Positions 53,601 to 63,338 of a stretch of DNA of 64,000 bases are shown one piece after another. A program made the position numbers and the translations under genes. The notes under the pieces were generated by a model. It did not search any database. It saw only the letters and a list, made by a program, of their open reading frames with translations, and was not told the origin of the DNA. The DNA is taken from NCBI RefSeq assembly GCF_003065385.1, contig NZ_CP023277.1, positions 698,044 through 762,043 of the forward strand, written 5' to 3'. Source of the stretch: Polynucleobacter acidiphobus. Its GTDB lineage: Bacteria > Pseudomonadota > Gammaproteobacteria > Burkholderiales > Burkholderiaceae. Each line of letters begins with the position of its first letter. The stretch's first letter is position 1.

Positions 53601-53705
53601 CTTGCTATTGTGGTTATTTCAGGTTTAATTACCTCAACGGGCTTAACATTATTGGTATTACCGGTCTTATACGGTTGGTTTGAAGAGAAAAAGGTTGAAG
53701 CGTGA
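50610..53705 (+). CDS. Heavy-metal-type RND efflux pump (CzcA/CusA family), possibly for Mn
   Basis: A 1031-residue pump with 12 helices. Its helix-4 relay reads GGLAIAIGIMVDGSVVVVEN, with D412 and E419 but Ala406 where CzcA has its first Asp; this is the arrangement of CusA-like pumps rather than CzcA. The porter region RVDEMVSGVRSQVAIKIFG is CzcA-like and does not show an obvious Met-rich copper path. The metal is thus not clear. The yybP-ykoY-like leader upstream suggests manganese. The stop overlaps the PII-like gene by 4 bases, so regulation of pump activity by that protein is likely. Confidence 0.88.
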   Translation: MIERIVRFALQQRLLVVVISVCLFFVGLFATKRLSVDAFPDVTNIQVQIATEAPGKSPEEVERFVTIPIELGMTGLPGLVEMRSLNRNGISIVTLVFTDKTSIYFARQLVLERLIEVASRMPDGVTPVLAPPTTGLGEVYQYTLEHPSDGNRELTEDELQERRTIQDWVVRPMLRSIPGVAEINTMGGFAKEYQVLVNPERLRHYGITLQDVYVALARNNANSGGGQLPTYAERYLIRGVGLVAKPEDIGKIILKEVKGTPVYVRNVAEVMIGNEIRQGAIIKNGVTEGVAGIIQMNRGANAREVVNRIKTKVAEINERKLLPEGLQIVPFYDRTDLVNAAMFNVAKVLVEGIILVIVLLFLFLGDVRSSIIVVATLILTPLLTFFVMNRYGISANLMSLGGLAIAIGIMVDGSVVVVENTFAKLGARLKMGESRNRIILEAATEVGKPVLFGVGIIILVFMPLLALEGMEGKMFAPMAITIAIALTISLILSFVLSPVLCSYILKGGSEDDTKIVAKLRKPYNFMLDWSLKHPRLVVKRALIALGASVVLFIFLGKSFIPVMQEGSITPVIVRSANIALDESIKLEFEALKRIMTIPGVEMAVSRLGRGESPADPGQPFESDPIVTLKPLGDRDLSQEEIANQIREKLKTLPGVELVISQPIAARVDEMVSGVRSQVAIKIFGDDIETLIKLGTQISQILSRMKGSTDLRIEQASGQNYLNIKIDRDAIARYGINVADVNDVIETAIGGKQASTVYEGERRFPMVLRYPAPYRDKIDAIENIILLSPNGAQVLMKDLAKIELLDGPPQISRESGKRRLVIGVNVQGRDLGGFVDEAQKKIAQDVKLPEGYTLVWGGQFENMERAMARLMIIIPLTIAAIFFLLFMLFQSIRLAGLIILVLPFASIGGIFGLFITGEYLSVPAAVGFINLWGIAVLNGVVLISFIKQLRDDGMPLREALIDGCAHRFRPVMMTASVAMLALIPMLFSGGPGSEVTRPLAIVVISGLITSTGLTLLVLPVLYGWFEEKKVEA

Positions 53706-54037
53706 TTGAAATAAAAGCAGTCATTCGTCCCAATAAATTACCGATGGTGCGGGCCGCACTGATGGATACTCCTGGCTTTCCTGGGATGACAGTCACGAAG
53801 GTTGAGGGTTGCAGTGCCCCCACTCGAGTTGAAAAAACTACTATCAAAGATGAGCTAACCGATTACTCAGCAAAAGTTCGGATTGAGATCGTTTGCAACG
53901 ATGAGGTAGCCGATACGATCATGGATCGCTTAGTTCAGGCTTGTCAGACCGGACAGGTGGGAGATGGCATTGTGTGGAAGGTGAATGTCGACCGTGCCTT
54001 CTTTATTGCGAAGAACTACCCAAACCCCATTAGTTAA
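53702..54037 (+). CDS. PII-like signalling protein of the metal-efflux group (PII-NG)
   Basis: A 111-residue protein starting with GTG, with the ferredoxin-like fold of PII proteins: IEIKAVIRPNKLPMVRAAL, a B-loop-like GQVGDGIVWKVNVDRAF, and a T-loop region (KVEGCSAPTRVEKTTIKDEL) that lacks the standard uridylylation Tyr context. A PII subgroup (PII-NG) is known to cluster with heavy-metal RND genes, and this fits. It is coupled to the pump by a 4-base overlap. PII proteins trimerise and bind nucleotides, so it probably links pump activity to energy state. Its 3' end overlaps the convergent phosphatase gene by 8 bases. Confidence 0.85.
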   Translation: MIEIKAVIRPNKLPMVRAALMDTPGFPGMTVTKVEGCSAPTRVEKTTIKDELTDYSAKVRIEIVCNDEVADTIMDRLVQACQTGQVGDGIVWKVNVDRAFFIAKNYPNPIS

Positions 54038-54584
54038 GTGCGCGACTGCTGATGGCTTTGCCTTGTGCGTTCACTTTTACAAGAAGCATTTGTCCTACAC
54101 CAACCGACATACCTGTGTAGGCATAGGTATTGACCTGATGGGTCACCAAAATCAGCGGTAACTTACTCGACTTTGATAGTTGCTGCCGCACAAATACCTC
54201 TAACTCCCTGGTCTGTTTACCGCTCTCGCTCATTTCATTAAAGAATGAACCGAGTGAACGCTCCGAGGTTACTGGCCCTTTATTCAGTAGAACCGCCGTA
54301 TCGAGGCAGCGGCACCAGGGGCTACTGAAGACACGCGCTTCACTAATGCCCTGCTTACTTAACCATGCACCAATCTCTTTGGCTTGCTGACGTCCATACT
54401 CACCAAGATTGCGTTGGGTCGAGCAATCGCCAATCCGATAACCTTGGGGATCGCCGATCCCAGGGGCATCGGCATGACGCATGATGATGAGACTTGAGCC
54501 TGATTGAAGTTCAGAGAGCAGGTTGGCATTTGCCAATGGCATGAGCACCAGCCACGCCCAGAGCGCGACAAGGATTCGGATCAA
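54030..54584 (-). CDS. Exported histidine phosphatase (SixA/phosphoglycerate mutase-like)
   Basis: A 184-residue protein with a signal peptide (ending ANA, residue 20). The phosphohistidine motif is IIMRHADAPG (H37), and the second catalytic His lies in LILVTHQVNTYAYTG. Four Cys or more (GDCSTQ, WCRC) may form disulfides, in line with export. Substrate unknown. It overlaps the FAD oxidoreductase gene by 4 bases, so they are likely co-transcribed. Confidence 0.82.
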   Translation of the reverse strand: MIRILVALWAWLVLMPLANANLLSELQSGSSLIIMRHADAPGIGDPQGYRIGDCSTQRNLGEYGRQQAKEIGAWLSKQGISEARVFSSPWCRCLDTAVLLNKGPVTSERSLGSFFNEMSESGKQTRELEVFVRQQLSKSSKLPLILVTHQVNTYAYTGMSVGVGQMLLVKVNAQGKAISSRALN

Positions 54585-55999
54585 GGTAATACCTTACCTG
54601 GATTCATGATGTTCTTGGGGTCTAGCGCAGTTTTAATGGAGCGCATCAGCTGGTGCGCCACCGATCCGCGATGCGCTTCAAGGTCAGGGAGTTTGAGTTG
54701 CCCAATGCCATGTTCGGCCGAAATGGAGCCGTAGTGTTTCTCGACCTGAGAATAGACCACATCATGAATGGCTGCTTCATGAGCACGATTGAACTCGCTA
54801 GGATTAGCACCAAGTGGTGGCGCAATGTTGTAATGCAAATTACCGTCGCCCAAATGCCCAAAATTGATGATGCGTACCCCAGCAAATTTCCCCCGAATCA
54901 ATTGATCGGTCTCGGTGATAAAGGCATCAAGACCTGAGATTGGTAGCGAGATATCGTGTTTTAGATTGGCGCCTTCTTGCGCTTGTGCCATGGTGATATG
55001 CTCACGCATGGTCCAAAACGATTGGGCTTGCGAGAGATTGCTCGCAATCACCGCATCACTCGCAATACCCGCTTCAAACGCAGATTCAAGAACTTGTTCC
55101 ATTAGATTACGAGCGTGTTCTTCGCCCTCATGATCGGATAACTCGACCAAGACCGTATAAAGAGGGTCATTGGCAAGAGGGTTTTTCATGTGAGGAAATT
55201 GCTTAGCGGTGAGGTCCAAGGAGTCCTTTGACATCATTTCAAAGCCAGTGAGTAGGGCAGCAGTACGTTTCTGAAAAAGACTCAGCAACTCAATCGTCGC
55301 CGGAATATTCGGGACGGCCACTAAAGCAGTCCATTGGGTCACCGGTAAGGGATATAGCTTCATCACCGCGGCGGTAATGATGCCAAGACACCCCTCGGAA
55401 CCAATGTATAAATCACGCAAATCAAATCCGGTGTTGTCCTTACGTAAGCTACGCAGGCCATGCAAGATCTCGCCCTGGGCAGTGATCACCTCAAGGCCCA
55501 AACACAACTCACGGGCGTTGCCATAGCGTAAAACATTAGTGCCCCCCGCATTGGTGGCTAGATTGCCGCCAATCTGACAGCTACCCTGGGCGCCAAGACT
55601 AAGTGGAAATAAGAACCCCTGTGCTTTGGCAGCCTCTTGCAAGGTTTGCAAAATACAGCCTGACTCGACCACCATGGTTTGGTTGCTCGAATTAATTTCG
55701 CGGATCGCATTCATCCGCTTAAGATTCAGAACGATTTGCTTGCCCGAGTCATTGGGGGTCGCTGCCCCGCACATACTGGTATTGCCGCCTTGTGGAACAA
55801 TGGAAATCGAAGCTTGATCGCACGCTTTGACAATCTTGGCAACCTCTTCGGTCGTTTTAGGAAGTAAAACGGCGAGCGCTTTACCGTGATAGCGATTGCG
55901 CCAATCGCTTAGATAAGGTGCTTGATCATTGGGGTCGACCAATACATAAGCATTTCCAACAATCGACTGACAATGGGAAATAAATTCAGAGTGATTCAT
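54581..55999 (-). CDS. FAD-linked D-2-hydroxyacid dehydrogenase (GlcD/D2HGDH-like)
   Basis: A 472-residue enzyme with an N-terminal FAD-binding-4 domain (IVPQGGNTSMCGAATP; GAQGSCQIGGNLATNAGG) and a C-terminal GlcD-type oxidase domain (INFGHLGDGNLHYN with metal-binding His; SISAEHGIG). It oxidises a D-2-hydroxyacid such as D-lactate or D-2-hydroxyglutarate. An electron-transfer flavoprotein often accepts its electrons, and an ETF-ubiquinone oxidoreductase is encoded 5 kb away. Start ATG at 55997-55999. Confidence 0.9.
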   Translation of the reverse strand: MNHSEFISHCQSIVGNAYVLVDPNDQAPYLSDWRNRYHGKALAVLLPKTTEEVAKIVKACDQASISIVPQGGNTSMCGAATPNDSGKQIVLNLKRMNAIREINSSNQTMVVESGCILQTLQEAAKAQGFLFPLSLGAQGSCQIGGNLATNAGGTNVLRYGNARELCLGLEVITAQGEILHGLRSLRKDNTGFDLRDLYIGSEGCLGIITAAVMKLYPLPVTQWTALVAVPNIPATIELLSLFQKRTAALLTGFEMMSKDSLDLTAKQFPHMKNPLANDPLYTVLVELSDHEGEEHARNLMEQVLESAFEAGIASDAVIASNLSQAQSFWTMREHITMAQAQEGANLKHDISLPISGLDAFITETDQLIRGKFAGVRIINFGHLGDGNLHYNIAPPLGANPSEFNRAHEAAIHDVVYSQVEKHYGSISAEHGIGQLKLPDLEAHRGSVAHQLMRSIKTALDPKNIMNPGKVLP

Positions 56000-56008
56000 G
56001 GGATGATT

Positions 56009-56395
56009 CTAGTGCTTTGCTTCATCAGCTGCTTTTGCCTTAGCCGCTGCCTTAATGGGTTTGAGATACATTAATAAGGCAATAAAAACTGTTACCGATA
56101 GGATCAGTTCTAGGATCGCCATCCACATATTCCAACCTGGTTCGGTAATCCGGGTCAAGGCTTCGGTGGTGTAAATCAGGATCGCCATGCTACTCCATTG
56201 CATGGTGTACACATTTGCGCGCCATACCCCTGGTAGCATGATGATTAAAGGTACTGCCTTTAATACTAACCATGAGCCCCCCGGCCGCAGCGGTGAAATA
56301 ATCCACTCCCAAGCCACGCACAATACAATTAAGTCAACGATTGCAGCACTCGCAATCAGTACATACTTATCTTTCTTTAGCAATCCACTTAGCAT
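56009..56395 (-). CDS. DUF2069 membrane protein
   Basis: A 128-residue protein with four predicted helices. PLIIMLPGVWRANVYTMQWSS is split over a helix pair and marks DUF2069, a family often found next to wrbA in betaproteobacteria, as here (3 bases apart). The tail is Lys/Ala-rich (AAAKAKAADEAKH). Function unknown. Confidence 0.85.
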   Translation of the reverse strand: MLSGLLKKDKYVLIASAAIVDLIVLCVAWEWIISPLRPGGSWLVLKAVPLIIMLPGVWRANVYTMQWSSMAILIYTTEALTRITEPGWNMWMAILELILSVTVFIALLMYLKPIKAAAKAKAADEAKH

Positions 56396-56398
56396 GAC

Positions 56399-57904
<1,506 letters not shown>

Positions 57905-57919
57905 TGCCATAATGACGGT

Positions 57920-59023
57920 ATGTCTGGAAATACCTTAGGCCTTCTATTTACTGTGACCACCTTTGGTGAGTCACACGGTCCTGCGATCGGTGCAGTGGTG
58001 GATGGTTGTCCTCCTGGAATGGAGCTATCGGTCGATGATATTCAGGTGGATCTGGACCGTCGCAAACCTGGGACCTCGCGCCATGTGACCCAACGTAAGG
58101 AAGAGGACAAGGTTGAGATTTTGTCCGGCGTCTTCGAGGGCAAAACCACGGGCACCCCCATTTGTTTATTGATTCGCAATACCGATCAACGTAGCCAAGA
58201 TTACAGCGAGATCCTGCAAACCTTTCGTCCCGGTCATGCTGATTACACCTATCACTATAAGTACGGCTTTCGCGATCCACGCGGTGGTGGGCGCTCCTCG
58301 GCGCGTTTAACTGCTCCCGTGGTTGCTGCTGCCGCAATCGCAAAAAAATGGTTGCGGGAACACTACGGCACCCAAATCGTGGCACATATGAGCCAACTGG
58401 GTGAGATTGCCATTCCATTTGAGGACGCAAAAGAAATTGCTCGCAATCCATTCTTTGCCGCGAATACCAGCATCATTCCAAAGCTCGAAGAGTATATGGA
58501 TCGGCTCCGTAAAGCCGGGGATTCGTGTGGGGCCAAGATTGAGGTTGTGGCGCATCAGGTGCCGATTGGTTTGGGCGAGCCGCTCTTTGATAAGTTAGAT
58601 GCCGATATCGCTCATGTGATGATGGGTATTAATGCCGTGAAGGGTGTTGAGATTGGCGAAGGATTTGGGGTAGTGGCCCAAAAGGGTAGCGCTCATGGTG
58701 ATGAGATGCATCCAGATGGCTTTGCGAGTAATAATGCCGGCGGTGTATTGGGCGGGATTAGCACCGGGCAAGATATTCGTGTATCGATTGCGATTAAGCC
58801 GACTTCAAGCATCATGAGCCCCAAAGAGACCATTGACTTGCACGGTAAGCCCGCAACGATTCAGACCAAAGGGCGTCATGATCCCTGCGTCGGAATTCGT
58901 GCCGCACCAATTGCTGAGGCGATGTTGGCTTTGGTGCTGATGGATCATGCTTTGCGTCATCGTGCTCAGTGCGGTGATGTCGTGGTGAACCCTCCCGCAA
59001 TTGCTGCCTCTCGTAGCACCTAA
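57920..59023 (+). CDS. aroC: Chorismate synthase AroC
   Basis: A 367-residue enzyme converting EPSP to chorismate, the last shared step of aromatic amino acid synthesis, with reduced FMN. Signatures are [18 protein letters not shown] (residues 16-33), [15 protein letters not shown] and [17 protein letters not shown]. Length and all three family motifs are complete. It is followed after 6 bases by an MFS gene, which may share the transcript. Confidence 0.98.
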   Translation: MSGNTLGLLFTVTTFGESHGPAIGAVVDGCPPGMELSVDDIQVDLDRRKPGTSRHVTQRKEEDKVEILSGVFEGKTTGTPICLLIRNTDQRSQDYSEILQTFRPGHADYTYHYKYGFRDPRGGGRSSARLTAPVVAAAAIAKKWLREHYGTQIVAHMSQLGEIAIPFEDAKEIARNPFFAANTSIIPKLEEYMDRLRKAGDSCGAKIEVVAHQVPIGLGEPLFDKLDADIAHVMMGINAVKGVEIGEGFGVVAQKGSAHGDEMHPDGFASNNAGGVLGGISTGQDIRVSIAIKPTSSIMSPKETIDLHGKPATIQTKGRHDPCVGIRAAPIAEAMLALVLMDHALRHRAQCGDVVVNPPAIAASRST

Positions 59024-59029
59024 GGATTC

Positions 59030-60190
59030 ATGACAGCGTCTTCGCGTTGGGCCTTCGGGGCCTTTTTCTTTTTGTACTTCGCCTACATTGGCCTCATGTC
59101 GCCGTATGCAAGCTTGTACTTCTCGGAACTGGGGTTTGGGGCAATCGAGATTGCTGCTTTGATGTCGATGTTGCAGGTAACCCGCATCTTGGGGCCGTTC
59201 TCTTGGGGATGGCTCTCGGATTATTTATCCAACCGGGTGGGCATCATGCGTTTTTGTGGCGTCCTAGCGGTTCTATGTTTCTTGGTCATTTTCTATTTGG
59301 AGCAGTACATCCCATTTTTAATCTGGATGTTTATTCTGCACACCATTTTGAGCAGTATGGTTCCTCTTGGAGAGGCAGCCACTGTTCATGCCTTATTTAA
59401 AGATAACTCGTTTGACCATCGTTATGGGCGCTTGCGCCTGTGGGGATCGATTGGATTTATTGCCATGGTCTTACTCGCTGGTGAAGTATTTCAATGGTGG
59501 GGGATTGAAGTCTTTCCATGGTTGGGTCTAGGCGTATTGATTGCATTAGCCATTGATACCTTTTTACTACGAGAGCCAAAAATAGAGCGTCAACCCTTGG
59601 TGCGCGGGGAGCTTCGTACGGTATTGCGGCGTGTAGAGGTGCGCTGGTTTTTGGTCTCCGCATTTGCCATGATCTTTGGTCATGCTGCACTCTATGTGTT
59701 CTATTCTCTATACCTTGCAGATTTGGGTTACAGCAAATCCGAGATTGGGTTTTTCTGGACATTGGGAGTGACCGCGGAAGTGATCTTCTTTTACTTTCAA
59801 AGTAAGGTCATGTCGCGATTCTCACCAACGAGTGTGTTGCAAGCAACATTCATCATCGCGGTGATCCGTTTTGTGTTGATTGGCTACTTTGCAAGTACCA
59901 GTCTCTTGATCCTAGCGCAGCTCATGCATGCTGCTACCTTTGCGGCACACCATAGTGCGAGTACCAAATTAATTCAGGGTTGGTTCAGTGGCCCCTTGCA
60001 AGCTCGCGGTCAGGCACTCTTTACGACGGTTGCCTATGGCTTTGGTGGAACCTTGGGTGGCTTATGCGCAGGCTGGATTTGGGATCATTGGGGCCCCAAT
60101 CAAGTGTTTGGTATGGCAGCGGTGGCGTGCGCCTTGGCCGGTGTTGCGATTGCGCAGGTTAAAACCAAACAAATTGCTTTACATTCCTGA
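59030..60190 (+). CDS. MFS transporter (MFS_1-like, HcaT/LacY-related)
   Basis: A 386-residue protein with 12 helices. FLYFAYIGLMSPYASLYFSEL and GPFSWGWLSDYLSNRVG fit the MFS_1-like family, which includes nucleoside and 3-phenylpropionate permeases. Substrate unknown. It follows aroC after 6 bases and overlaps the convergent ETF-QO gene by 12 bases. Confidence 0.87.
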   Translation: MTASSRWAFGAFFFLYFAYIGLMSPYASLYFSELGFGAIEIAALMSMLQVTRILGPFSWGWLSDYLSNRVGIMRFCGVLAVLCFLVIFYLEQYIPFLIWMFILHTILSSMVPLGEAATVHALFKDNSFDHRYGRLRLWGSIGFIAMVLLAGEVFQWWGIEVFPWLGLGVLIALAIDTFLLREPKIERQPLVRGELRTVLRRVEVRWFLVSAFAMIFGHAALYVFYSLYLADLGYSKSEIGFFWTLGVTAEVIFFYFQSKVMSRFSPTSVLQATFIIAVIRFVLIGYFASTSLLILAQLMHAATFAAHHSASTKLIQGWFSGPLQARGQALFTTVAYGFGGTLGGLCAGWIWDHWGPNQVFGMAAVACALAGVAIAQVKTKQIALHS

Positions 60191-61849
60191 GTAATTGGGT
60201 CCACCGCCCCCTTCAGGGGTAACCCATACAATATTTTGGGTGGGATCTTTGATGTCACAGGTTTTGCAATGTACGCAATTTTGGGCATTGATTTGGAGCT
60301 TGGGCTTACCTTCCACCTCGATGTATTCGTAAACACCGGCAGGGCAATAGCGTTGCTCAGGACCCGCATAAATATCCAAATTAATGGCTACCGGCACACT
60401 TTCATCCTTGAGGGTTAAGTGGGCTGGTTGATTCTCTTCATGATTGGTATTGGAGATAAATACTGAGGAGAGTCGATCAAAGGTAATCCTGCCATCGGGT
60501 TTTGGATATTCAATGACCTGATGTAAGCGAGCCGGTTCGAGATATTCGTAATCGGCTTTTTTCTGATGAATGGTCCATGGCACATTGCCACCAAACACTT
60601 TCTGTTCAATGCCAACCATGAGGGTGCCGAGATATAAACCTTTGGACATCCACGCCTTAAAGTTGCGCGCCTGCTTGAGTTCGGTATACAGCCAACTGTT
60701 TTTAAAGGCGCTGGGGTAAGCGCTCAAAATATCATTGGCCCGATTTTCAGAAAGTGCAGACATGGCTGCCTGGGCCGCTAACATGCCGGATTTAATCGCT
60801 GCATGACTGCCCTTAATGCGGGATGCGTTGAGGTAGCCCGCATCGCAGCCAATCAGGGCACCGCCGGGGAATACCGTTTGCGGCAAACTATTTAAGCCGC
60901 CAGCAGTAATGGCGCGCGCACCATAGGCCAAGCGCTTGCCACCCTCGAACGTCGGACGAATCGCGGGGTGCAATTTATAGCGCTGGAACTCATCAAAGGG
61001 ACTGAGATAAGGGTTGCGATAGGAGAGGCCAACCACCATTCCGACTGCAACCTTGTTCTCGCCAAAGTGATACAAAAATGATCCGCCATAGGTTTGGCGA
61101 TCCAAGGGCCATCCTGCCGTATGAATCACAAGACCCGGGCGATGGTTCTCAGGTGTTACTTCCCAGAGTTCTTTAATGCCAATGCCATAACTCTGCGGAT
61201 CGGACTCACGATCGAGTTGGTATTTAGTGATGAGTTGTTTACCAAGATGACCGCGTGAGCCCTCGGCAAATAAGGTGTACTTAGCTCGCAATTCCATGCC
61301 GAGCTGAAACTGTTCAGAGACCTGCCCATCTTTATGGATTCCTAAATTACCGGTAGCGACCCCACACACCGCACCCTGGGCATTGAACAAAATTTCTGCA
61401 GCAGCAAACCCAGGGAAAATATCAACCCCCAGTTGCTCGGCTTGACCACCCAGCCAGCGCGTGAAATTACTTAAACTCAAAATGTAATTACCGCGGTTGC
61501 TAAAACAATTCGGGAGCAGAAGGTGGGGAACCGTGAAGGAGCTCGATTCGGTCAAAAAGATGAATTGATCCTGACTAACTGGGGTCTCGAGCGGAGCCCC
61601 CAGTGCTTGCCAATCGGGAAATAATTCAGTGAGGGCACGCGGATCCATGATCGCGCCCGACAAAATATGAGCACCGACCTCAGAACCCTTTTCTAACACG
61701 CAAACCGAGATCTCGCGACCCTCGCGTTGGGCAATTTGTTTGGCATGGATTGCGGCCGATAGTCCAGCGGCACCACCCCCAACGATCACGAGATCATAGT
61801 CCATGGCCTCGCGCGGGCCGTATTGAGCAAGTAATTCCTCGGTATTCAT
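60179..61849 (-). CDS. Electron-transfer flavoprotein-ubiquinone oxidoreductase
   Basis: A 556-residue membrane-associated protein that passes electrons from reduced ETF to the quinone pool. The N-terminal FAD site is DLVIVGGGAAGLSAAIHA; near the C-terminus the four cysteines for the 4Fe-4S cluster are in CPAGVYEY and NCVHCKTCD. Length and domain order match the human and bacterial enzymes. Divergent from the CoA-transferase genes, with 103 bases between. Confidence 0.95.
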   Translation of the reverse strand: MNTEELLAQYGPREAMDYDLVIVGGGAAGLSAAIHAKQIAQREGREISVCVLEKGSEVGAHILSGAIMDPRALTELFPDWQALGAPLETPVSQDQFIFLTESSSFTVPHLLLPNCFSNRGNYILSLSNFTRWLGGQAEQLGVDIFPGFAAAEILFNAQGAVCGVATGNLGIHKDGQVSEQFQLGMELRAKYTLFAEGSRGHLGKQLITKYQLDRESDPQSYGIGIKELWEVTPENHRPGLVIHTAGWPLDRQTYGGSFLYHFGENKVAVGMVVGLSYRNPYLSPFDEFQRYKLHPAIRPTFEGGKRLAYGARAITAGGLNSLPQTVFPGGALIGCDAGYLNASRIKGSHAAIKSGMLAAQAAMSALSENRANDILSAYPSAFKNSWLYTELKQARNFKAWMSKGLYLGTLMVGIEQKVFGGNVPWTIHQKKADYEYLEPARLHQVIEYPKPDGRITFDRLSSVFISNTNHEENQPAHLTLKDESVPVAINLDIYAGPEQRYCPAGVYEYIEVEGKPKLQINAQNCVHCKTCDIKDPTQNIVWVTPEGGGGPNYSGM

Positions 61850-61952
61850 ATCCCTAGTTTAGTGCTTTTGAGCCACGAATCGGTCATGCAGAGCGGTTAT
61901 CATTTAGGTGATATGAGGTATTGATTGAAGAACGTGAAAGAAAGTTAGGCGA

Positions 61953-62648
61953 ATGAACAAGATATATCCCAATGCCCGCGCTGCTCTTGAGGACATTATG
62001 AAAGATGGGCAAACCATCGCGGTTGGCGGTTTTGGTTTGTGCGGTATCCCAGAGGCACTGATTGCTGCAGTTAAAGACTTGGGTACCAAAAATCTCACAG
62101 CAATATCTAATAATGCTGGAGTCGATGATTTTGGCTTGGGGATTCTTCTGGCGACTCGGCAGATCAAAAAAATGATTGCTTCCTATGTCGGAGAAAACAA
62201 AGAGTTTGAGCGTCAATATTTGGCCGGCGAACTCGAACTGGAATTTACCCCTCAAGGTACGCTCGCAGAAAAGTTGCGTGCGGGTGGCTGTGGTATCCCT
62301 GCGTTTTATACGAAGACTGGAGTTGGAACGATTGTGGCCGAGGGTAAGGATATGCGCGAGTTTGATGGCGAGCAATACATCCTGGAGCGCTCATTGGTTG
62401 CTGATGTCTCGCTTGTTAAGGCATGGAAAGCCGATAAAGCGGGTAACTTGCTGTATCGCTTAACGGCTCGTAACTTTAATCCAGTCGTCGCGATGGCAGG
62501 AAAGATCACCGTGGTGGAAGTTGAAGAGATCGTGGAGAACGGAGAGCTTATTCCAGATCAAATTCATACCCCTGGTATTTATGCCCATCGGATTGTGCTT
62601 AACCCTCAACCTGAAAAACGGATTGAGCAACGCACGCTTACTCAATAA
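61953..62648 (+). CDS. scoA: 3-oxoacid CoA-transferase subunit A
   Basis: A 231-residue subunit of a type I CoA-transferase. VGGFGLCGIPEALIAAV (residues 24-40) is the family signature for subunit A. With subunit B it moves CoA from succinyl-CoA to a 3-oxoacid such as acetoacetate; the exact acid is inferred. An AAGTTAGGCG region serves as ribosome site. 36 bases before subunit B. Confidence 0.93.
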   Translation: MNKIYPNARAALEDIMKDGQTIAVGGFGLCGIPEALIAAVKDLGTKNLTAISNNAGVDDFGLGILLATRQIKKMIASYVGENKEFERQYLAGELELEFTPQGTLAEKLRAGGCGIPAFYTKTGVGTIVAEGKDMREFDGEQYILERSLVADVSLVKAWKADKAGNLLYRLTARNFNPVVAMAGKITVVEVEEIVENGELIPDQIHTPGIYAHRIVLNPQPEKRIEQRTLTQ

Positions 62649-62684
62649 CCGCTCACTTGAAAAGATTACACAGAGGAAATTGCA

Positions 62685-63338
62685 ATGCCTTGGAATCGCG
62701 ATGAAATGGCAGCCCGTGCTGCAAAAGAGTTAAAAGATGGTTACTACGTCAACTTAGGTATTGGTATGCCCACCTTGGTGGCAAACCATGTTCCTGCTGG
62801 GATGGAAGTTTGGCTCCAGTCTGAGAATGGCTTGTTAGGGATTGGACCATTTCCCACGGAGGCGCAAGTGGATGCCGACATGATTAATGCCGGCAAGCAA
62901 ACCGTGACCACTTTGCCAGGATCCGCTATTTTTTCATCGGCTGATTCGTTTGGAATGATTCGGGGCGGCAAGATCAATATTGCGATCTTGGGCGCGATGC
63001 AGGTCAGTGAGCATGGCGATTTAGCCAACTGGATGATTCCCGGAAAAATGGTGAAGGGCATGGGTGGTGCGATGGACTTGGTTGCTGGCGTGAAACACGT
63101 CGTGGTATTGATGGAACACGTGGCCAAGAAAAAAGACGGTACCGAAGAAATCAAAATTCTGCCCAAGTGCACCTTGCCATTAACCGGATTGGGTGTAATT
63201 GATCGCATCATCACCGATTTGGGTGTTCTCGATATTACGCCCAAAGGATTGAAGTTGGTGGAGTTAGCGCCTGGCGTAACCAAAGAAGAGATTCAGGCGA
63301 AGACCGGCGCCCCCATCGATACTAGCGCGGTGCATTGA
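62685..63338 (+). CDS. scoB: 3-oxoacid CoA-transferase subunit B
   Basis: A 217-residue subunit carrying the catalytic Glu in QSENGLLG (about residue 46), where a glutamyl-CoA thioester forms. [20 protein letters not shown] and the C-terminal segment [17 protein letters not shown] match the family. Forms a heterotetramer with subunit A. Its stop overlaps the start of the CDF gene (TTGA). Confidence 0.94.
   Translation: MPWNRDEMAARAAKELKDGYYVNLGIGMPTLVANHVPAGMEVWLQSENGLLGIGPFPTEAQVDADMINAGKQTVTTLPGSAIFSSADSFGMIRGGKINIAILGAMQVSEHGDLANWMIPGKMVKGMGGAMDLVAGVKHVVVLMEHVAKKKDGTEEIKILPKCTLPLTGLGVIDRIITDLGVLDITPKGLKLVELAPGVTKEEIQAKTGAPIDTSAVH

Noticed and set aside
53702..54037. SbtB partner of the SbtA-type transporter
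   Set aside because: It is coupled by overlap to the RND pump 6 kb away from sbtA, and its sequence fits the PII group found with metal pumps.
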